From assembly GCF_002289575.1 (NCBI RefSeq), contig NZ_NTGA01000005.1:91466-155465 (forward strand): a DNA stretch of 64,000 nt. Reading direction: 5' to 3'. This DNA comes from Dietzia natronolimnaea. Lineage in GTDB: Bacteria > Actinomycetota > Actinomycetes > Mycobacteriales > Mycobacteriaceae. How positions within the stretch are numbered: the first letter of the stretch is position 1; each line of letters starts with the position of its first letter. This document shows positions 59,586 to 64,000 of the stretch, piece by piece. The notes under the pieces are model-generated. The model saw only the letters and a list, made by a program, of their open reading frames with translations. It did not search any database and had not been told where the DNA came from. The position numbers and the translations under genes were made by a program.

Positions 59586-60508
59586 GCCGCGCGCAGGGCG
59601 TCCAGCGCGTGCTGGAGATCGTCGGGGTACGGGCTGGTGAAGTCCACGCGTTCACCGGTGCCCGGGTGGTCGAAGCCGAGCCCCACCGCGTGCAGCCACT
59701 GCCGCTCCAGCCCCAGCCGCTTCGCCAGCACCGGGTCCGCGCCGTAGGTGAGGTCGCCCGCGCACGGGTGGTGGAGGGCCGAGAAGTGGACGCGGATCTG
59801 ATGGGTGCGACCGGTCTCGAGCTTGACCTCGACGAGCGTTGCCGCCTGGTGCGCCTCGAGCGTGTCGTAATGCGTGATGGAGTGCTTGCCGTCGGAGGTG
59901 ACCGCGAACCTCCAGTCGTTGGAGGTGTGGCGGCCGATGGGCGCGTCGATCGTCCCGGACAGCGGATCGGGATGTCCCTGCACGAGAGCGTGGTAGGTCT
60001 TGTCCACGGTGCGGTCGCGGAACGCCCGTTTGAGCAGCGTGTACGCCCGCTCGGAGGCCGCCACGACCATCAGTCCGGACGTGCCCACGTCGAGTCGGTG
60101 GACGATCCCCTTGCGCTCCGGCGGCCCCGAGGTGGAGATGCGGTATCCGGCGGCCGCCAGCCCACCGATCACGGTGGGGCCGGTCCAGCCCACGGAGGCG
60201 TGGGCGGCCACGCCGACGGGTTTATCGACGACGACGAGGTCGGCATCCGAGTAGACGACGGCCATCCCTTCGACCGGCTCGGCGACCACCGCGGGTTCGG
60301 CCCGCGGATCGGGCATCTCGACCTCGATCCACGACATCCCGGTGAGCTTGTCGGACTTACCCACCGCCCGGCCGTCGACCAGCACCTTGCCCTGCCCGGC
60401 GAGATCGGCGACCGCGGTACGGGAGAGTCCGAGGAGGCGGGAGACACCGGCGTCCACCCTCATCCCGTCGAGACCGTCCGGGACGGGGAAGGTGCGCAGC
60501 TCACCCAT
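59582..60508 (-). CDS. rluD: RluA-family 23S rRNA pseudouridine synthase (RluD-like)
   Basis: A 308-residue enzyme. The N-terminal S4 domain ([26 protein letters not shown]) binds RNA. The catalytic Asp is Asp140 in [11 protein letters not shown]. The end of the catalytic domain has [20 protein letters not shown], the second family signature. The start at ATG 60508 overlaps the lspA stop by eight bases. The lspA-rluD order is widespread in bacteria, and its role is modification of uridines in 23S rRNA. Assignment to RluD rather than another RluA-type enzyme is by family similarity. Confidence 0.92.
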   Translation of the reverse strand: MGELRTFPVPDGLDGMRVDAGVSRLLGLSRTAVADLAGQGKVLVDGRAVGKSDKLTGMSWIEVEMPDPRAEPAVVAEPVEGMAVVYSDADLVVVDKPVGVAAHASVGWTGPTVIGGLAAAGYRISTSGPPERKGIVHRLDVGTSGLMVVAASERAYTLLKRAFRDRTVDKTYHALVQGHPDPLSGTIDAPIGRHTSNDWRFAVTSDGKHSITHYDTLEAHQAATLVEVKLETGRTHQIRVHFSALHHPCAGDLTYGADPVLAKRLGLERQWLHAVGLGFDHPGTGERVDFTSPYPDDLQHALDALRAA

Positions 60509-61076
60509 CCTTCGTGACCTTCTCCGCCGGCCCACGTGAGCCGTCGAACTCCACTCCCTTGAACACGGCGACGGCCACCACGACCACACCGATGACCAGA
60601 CTCGAATCGGCGACGTTGAACACCGGCCACCAGCCCACCGAGACGAAGTCCACCACGTGGCCCTCCAGGAAGCCGGGAGCGCGGACGTAGCGGTCCACGA
60701 GATTGCCCGCGGCGCCACCCAGGATCAACCCGAGCCCCCACGCCCACCACCTCGAGTGGACCCGGCGCGAGAACCACAGCAGTCCCAGCACGACCACGGT
60801 GGCCACGAGACTCAGCACGACGGTCGACCCCGTGCCCATCGAGAAGGCCGCGCCGGGGTTGCGGAGCAGGAGGAGCCGCACGGAATCACCGACGATCCGG
60901 ATCGGGTCCTGCCCCTCGAGACCCCACACCGCCAGCGCCTTGGTCGCCTGGTCCACCGCCACGATCACCGCCGCGATCACCAGCATGGCCGCCGGCCCCG
61001 CCCTGAAGTATCGGGCACCGGTCCCACCGGGCGTCGTCCCCGCCGCATCGGCCCGCGTCCCGTTGGTCTCCGTCAT
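60501..61076 (-). CDS. lspA: Lipoprotein signal peptidase II
   Basis: A 191-residue membrane protease with four helices. Its catalytic Asp pair is Asp128 in GNLVDRY and Asp157 in FNVADSSL. The NxxNPGAAFS-like motif ([12 protein letters not shown]) is present. It removes signal peptides from prolipoproteins after lipid attachment, acting on the several lipoproteins in this window. The start at ATG 61076 gives a 28-residue Thr/Gly-rich cytoplasmic tail before the first helix, which is longer than usual; no internal start looks better. It overlaps rluD by eight bases. Confidence 0.95.
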   Translation of the reverse strand: MTETNGTRADAAGTTPGGTGARYFRAGPAAMLVIAAVIVAVDQATKALAVWGLEGQDPIRIVGDSVRLLLLRNPGAAFSMGTGSTVVLSLVATVVVLGLLWFSRRVHSRWWAWGLGLILGGAAGNLVDRYVRAPGFLEGHVVDFVSVGWWPVFNVADSSLVIGVVVVAVAVFKGVEFDGSRGPAEKVTKDG

Positions 61077-61147
61077 GCGCTCCAGTATCCCTGATCCCCC
61101 GGCGGGGCCGCCGGGTGCGGTGGACCGACCCTCTAGGCTCGGGGGTC

Positions 61148-62146
61148 GTGAACCCCCGAACGCCCTCCGCCTCCGGCCGTCCCCGACCCGTCCGTTCCGG
61201 TCGGCGACTGCTCGTCGCCGCACTGGCCACCGCGCTCGTGGCCTCCACCGCCGCATGCGCGGACGAGGGCGACGCCGCCGTGGACGACACCGTCGCCGCA
61301 CAGGAGGGCCAGGCTCTCGAGCCCGCGGTGGAGGTCGACCCCGGACCCGCCCCCACGGTCGAGCTCCTCGACGAGGGCTCGGGCGAGCTGCGGGTGATGG
61401 CCTACGCCCCGTCCCGCGACGCCGTGACCGTCGCCGTCACCAGGTCCGCGTCGGCTCGCACGACCGTCCCGGGCGCGGAGACGAGGGTCGACGAGACCCC
61501 CGAGCAGACACTGACCGTCGAGGGCCTGTCGGAGCCGGACGTCGACGGCGCCCAGCGGGCCACCGTCACGGCCCGGGAATTCACCTCCGTGGACGAGCTC
61601 CGTTCCGCCCAGTTCGCCACCGCTCCAGGGTTCGCGGTCACCTGGACCCGCAGTGCCGACGGCATCGTGCGCGGCCTGTCGTTGGAGGCGCCGGCCACCG
61701 CGACGGACGCCGCGCGGGCGGGGGTCGAGATCACGGCGAACTCCGTATCCGACGCGACCGTCGCGTGGCCGACCGAGGCGATCGGGGTGGGGGCCCGGTG
61801 GACCGTCACCCGCAGCGTCGAGGACGCGGTGGCGCCGGAGCGGGCCGTGACCTACGAGCTGACCGCCCTCGACGGCGACGTCGCCACCGTGTCGATGGAA
61901 CTGGCGGCACCCGACGCCGCCGCGACCCTGGACGCACCGGCACCGGATGGCGGCCCGGGCGTCACGCTGGAGGTCGAGGCGTACGAGGTGACGGGGTCGG
62001 GTGAACTCACCGTGGACCTCCGCGCGCCACTGCCGGTCGACGGGACGACGGAGTCCTCGACGCGGGCCGTGTACGTGGACCCGGGTTCAGGCCGACGCAC
62101 GACCTACGTCGAGGACTCGGTGCTGGAGTTCCGCACCGCCGGGTGA
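61148..62146 (+). CDS. Putative lipoprotein of unknown function
   Basis: A 332-residue secreted protein. Its lipobox (LVASTAAC) gives a lipidated Cys at about residue 35. The mature part is a beta-rich domain with ELRVMAYAPSRDAVTVAVTRS, a DxRATVTAREF segment, and repeated strands such as GVGARWTVTRSVEDAVAPERAVTYELTALDGD. It resembles actinobacterial families of unknown role and no catalytic residues were seen. The GTG at 61148 is chosen because the lipoprotein signal then has normal length. It diverges from lspA by 71 bases and is convergent to the next lipoprotein across a terminator. Confidence 0.75.
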   Translation: MNPRTPSASGRPRPVRSGRRLLVAALATALVASTAACADEGDAAVDDTVAAQEGQALEPAVEVDPGPAPTVELLDEGSGELRVMAYAPSRDAVTVAVTRSASARTTVPGAETRVDETPEQTLTVEGLSEPDVDGAQRATVTAREFTSVDELRSAQFATAPGFAVTWTRSADGIVRGLSLEAPATATDAARAGVEITANSVSDATVAWPTEAIGVGARWTVTRSVEDAVAPERAVTYELTALDGDVATVSMELAAPDAAATLDAPAPDGGPGVTLEVEAYEVTGSGELTVDLRAPLPVDGTTESSTRAVYVDPGSGRRTTYVEDSVLEFRTAG

Positions 62147-62177
62147 GACCCCGCGGGGGGTGGACCCGGCGGGGTCT
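62146..62177. terminator. Hairpin terminator between convergent lipoprotein genes
   Basis: Nine-base-pair stem, 62146-62154 with 62169-62177, loop of 14 bases. It sits in the 40-base gap between the two convergent genes and probably ends transcription of both. Confidence 0.7.
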
Positions 62178-62185
62178 TCAGGAGA

Positions 62186-62680
62186 TCAGGCGACCTGGCA
62201 GGTGGCCGGCGGTTCGAGCCCCGCGTTGGTGATGAGCGCACAGGCGAAGGACTGCTGCAACTGCCACTGACCGCCCTGCTGGATGAACTGGGCCTGGACG
62301 TTGATGTCCTCCTGGCCGGGCTGGATGATCACCGCGTTCGCGATGAGCGTGCCGGGGATGTCGCCCTCGGCGGCGCCGGTGATGATCACGTCGGCGCCCT
62401 GCTCGGCCTTGAGCGCGGCGATCTGATCGAAGAGCTCCGGCGCCTCGGCGCCGCCCTCGACCAGGTCGACCTTCTCCTCCACCGGCACCGCCGGGTCGGA
62501 GGCCCGGGCGAGCAGCTGGGTCAGCTCCTCGGCGGTGGGCACGGGGGCGGCCGTCTGCTCGGTCGCGGTGGGGGCCGGTGCCGTCTCGCGCCCTCCGTCG
62601 TCATCCCCGCCGCATGCGGCGAGACCGCCCAGGGCGAAGGCGGAGAGGGAGACTGCGGCGATGGTCCGTCGAAGACTCAC
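62186..62680 (-). CDS. MTB12-like low-molecular-weight antigen, lipoprotein
   Basis: A 164-residue lipoprotein. The lipobox LAAC follows a hydrophobic leader (VSLSAFALGGLAAC). The mature part has PTAEELTQLLARASDPAVPVEEKVDLVEGG, close to the MTB12 (CFP-2) pattern of a Thr-rich region followed by conserved DP and LVEGG. It ends with a C-terminal INVQAQFIQQGGQWQLQQSFACALI block like the mycobacterial antigen. The fold is a small alpha+beta ligand-binding domain, whose function is not known. The GTG start at 62680 has AAAGGA at correct distance; an ATG 27 bases upstream is possible. Its presence supports an order Mycobacteriales origin. Confidence 0.85.
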   Translation of the reverse strand: MSLRRTIAAVSLSAFALGGLAACGGDDDGGRETAPAPTATEQTAAPVPTAEELTQLLARASDPAVPVEEKVDLVEGGAEAPELFDQIAALKAEQGADVIITGAAEGDIPGTLIANAVIIQPGQEDINVQAQFIQQGGQWQLQQSFACALITNAGLEPPATCQVA

Positions 62681-62811
62681 GCATGGTCCTTTCGTCGTGA
62701 TGTGCAACTGTCGGGCCGTTCAACAGCCCAACGGATACCGACGCTCCATTGTTCCACCGTCCACGGCCCGGGTGGTTGACGACGAGCCCGGAGCCCACCA
62801 CTGTGGACCGG

Positions 62812-63837
62812 GTGACCAGCGTCGAGACCAGCACCGATACCCCCCACGTCGTGATCTGCACCACCGGCGGGACGATCACCGCCTCCACAGTGCCGGGAGG
62901 GGCGGTGGTGGCGGGCGACTCGGCCGCGGCGACGCAGGCCATGCTCGAGGGGCTGCGCTCCGCGCTGCCGGCCTCGATCCGGGTGAGTGCGCGGGCCGTG
63001 CTCGACGCCGACTCGTCGACGTTCGGCCCCGCGGAGTGGGACGGCCTCGTCGACGCGGTCGCGGACGTCCTCGTCGATCCGGAGGTGGCCGGGGTCGTGG
63101 TGGCCCACGGGACGGACACGCTGGAGGAGACGGTCATGGCGCTGGACCTCCACCACAGCGACCCCCGGCCGGTGGCGGTCACCGGTGCCCAGCTGCCCGC
63201 CGACCACCCCGAGTCCGACGGGCCCGCGAACCTCCTCGACGCGGTGCTGCTCGCGGCCGACCCGGTCTCACGTGGTCTCGGCGTCCTGGTGGTGCTGGGA
63301 CGGGCGATCCTCCAGGCCCGAGGGGTCCGCAAGTGGCACACCACGGAGCCCGTCGCCTTTGCCCGCAACGCCCCGGACCAGCCGGTCGAGGGCCTGCCAC
63401 CGGAGCTCGAACGGCCCACCCTGCCCGGCCGGGCCCGGTTCTCCGGGACCCGGGTGGACGTGGTGTCCTGCCCGCCCGGCTCGGACGCCGTGGCGCTGCG
63501 GGCCTGCGTGGACGCCGGGGCCCGCGGGCTGGTCCTCGAGGGGACCGGGTCCGGCAACCTGCCCCCACTGGTGGCCGAGGCCGTTGCAGACCTGGCCGTG
63601 GAGCGCCCGGACATCGTGGTGGCGACCTCGACCCGCGTCCCGCGGGGCGAGGCGACGCCCACGTACTCGGGCCCCGGCGGCGGGGCGGATCTCGCGAGGC
63701 GAGGCGTTCTGAGCTGCGGTTACCTGCGCTCCTCCCAGGCACGGGTCCTGCTCGCCGCGCTGCTCTCCCTCACCGAGGACGGTGCCGGCGCCGCTTCGGT
63801 CCGGGCGCAGTGGTCCAGGTACCACCTCTACAGCTGA
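62812..63837 (+). CDS. ansA: L-asparaginase, type I/II-like
   Basis: A 341-residue asparaginase. Both active-site signatures are present: CTTGGTI at residues 16-22 (nucleophile Thr) and VVAHGTDTLEET at 97-107 (second catalytic Thr-Asp block, with HGTDT). A later conserved part has TGAQLPADHPESDGPANLLDAV. It has no signal peptide, so it is cytoplasmic. The GTG at 62812 is the best start; a GTG nine bases upstream is a minor alternative. Its orientation opposite lspA matches the mycobacterial ansA-lspA order. It provides aspartate and ammonia from asparagine, which would also feed NAD synthesis. Confidence 0.92.
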   Translation: MTSVETSTDTPHVVICTTGGTITASTVPGGAVVAGDSAAATQAMLEGLRSALPASIRVSARAVLDADSSTFGPAEWDGLVDAVADVLVDPEVAGVVVAHGTDTLEETVMALDLHHSDPRPVAVTGAQLPADHPESDGPANLLDAVLLAADPVSRGLGVLVVLGRAILQARGVRKWHTTEPVAFARNAPDQPVEGLPPELERPTLPGRARFSGTRVDVVSCPPGSDAVALRACVDAGARGLVLEGTGSGNLPPLVAEAVADLAVERPDIVVATSTRVPRGEATPTYSGPGGGADLARRGVLSCGYLRSSQARVLLAALLSLTEDGAGAASVRAQWSRYHLYS

Positions 63838-63973
63838 GGATCATCCTGTCTCCGACGCCCCCGCGGGGTGCGCGGGCTCTTCGTCCGGTTCGTGAGGGGT
63901 TACGCGGCCGGATCGGTCCAGACGGACAGCGCACCCGGGGTACAGCTGGGTATGCGCGGTGGCAGAGCAGACT

Positions 63974-64000
63974 CCCCCCCCCCCCCCCCCCCCCCCCCCC
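63974..64000. repeat. Homopolymer C run to the window end
   Basis: The last 27 bases are all C, starting directly after non-repetitive sequence. Such a run in a bacterial chromosome is unusual, and ending exactly at the window edge suggests an assembly or contig-end artefact. It may alternatively be the left part of a longer poly-C tract. Confidence 0.8.

Noticed and set aside
63838..63973. Gene or RNA after the asparaginase
   Set aside because: Only 136 bases before the C run, without an open frame of good composition or a tRNA-like fold. A weak GC-rich hairpin around 63858-63880 may be a terminator but is not clear enough to list.

Overview
This is about 64 kb of very GC-rich, densely packed chromosome with many GTG starts and 1-8 base stop/start overlaps. 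It looks like an actinobacterium of the order Mycobacteriales. Several signs point that way: an MTB12-like secreted antigen, a DUF2567-like membrane protein, DtxR/IdeR-type iron boxes, GlxR/CRP-type sites, and a right half (about 36-64 kb) whose gene order resembles the Mycobacterium tuberculosis ansA-lspA-rluD-dnaE1-ilvA-treZ-treY-treX-acyltransferase and nadA/nadC neighbourhoods, as recalled. A Dietzia-like organism would fit, but the genus is inference only. No rRNA, tRNA, phage, insertion sequence or CRISPR array was seen.

Left part (1-13.4 kb): a truncated FtsX-type permease diverges from a NarL-type two-component system (histidine kinase plus LuxR-type regulator). YceI-family and lamin-tail/beta-propeller secreted proteins follow. 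A three-gene sulfur-scavenging operon (two DszC/SfnB-type flavin oxidoreductases and the dimethylsulfone monooxygenase SfnG) comes next, then a small heat-shock protein, an unrecognised 414-residue exported protein, and the biotin ECF transporter bioY-bioM-bioN.

Iron part (13.4-29.3 kb): two complete ferric-siderophore ABC importers (each with two FecCD-type permeases, an ATPase and a lipoprotein receptor) lie on either side of a small catalase-like protein. A siderophore-interacting reductase is the last gene of the second importer operon. A hydroxamate-siderophore operon follows: a decarboxylase, an N-monooxygenase and a fused acyltransferase-NIS synthetase, with a YjbR-family gene as its last, overlapping member. 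Three 14/19 matches to the DtxR/IdeR iron box sit in the two divergent promoter regions, and one is next to a GlxR/CRP-like site. The unit reads as a self-contained system for making, importing and unloading a cadaverine- or putrescine-type hydroxamate siderophore under iron control.

Central part (29.3-42.8 kb): an exported protein, an alkaline-phosphatase-superfamily enzyme, a Baeyer-Villiger-type monooxygenase divergent from a zinc alcohol dehydrogenase, a histidine phosphatase overlapping NAD(P)H-hydrate dehydratase (nnrD), and de novo NAD genes nadA-nadC. These NAD genes lack nadB and diverge from an NrtR-type Nudix regulator whose 23-base operator abuts its own start codon. A DUF2567-like protein and an O-acyltransferase follow.

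Right part (42.8-64 kb): glgX/treX-treY, then a 3.7 kb stretch that separates treY from treZ. This stretch holds an S4 RNA-binding protein, a lone AbiEi/DUF559-like protein, a nitroreductase, a small membrane protein, a YigZ protein and three separate short tandem duplications. Then come treZ converging on ilvA, followed leftward-transcribed by dnaE1, rarD, a membrane protein, rluD-type pseudouridine synthase and lspA. Two lipoproteins and an asparaginase end the gene content. The last 27 bases are a pure C run, probably a sequence or contig-end artefact. The clearest items for follow-up are the regulatory architecture of the siderophore and NAD loci, the catalase-like protein, and the repeat-rich insert between treY and treZ. 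No strong candidate for a wholly new multi-gene system was found.
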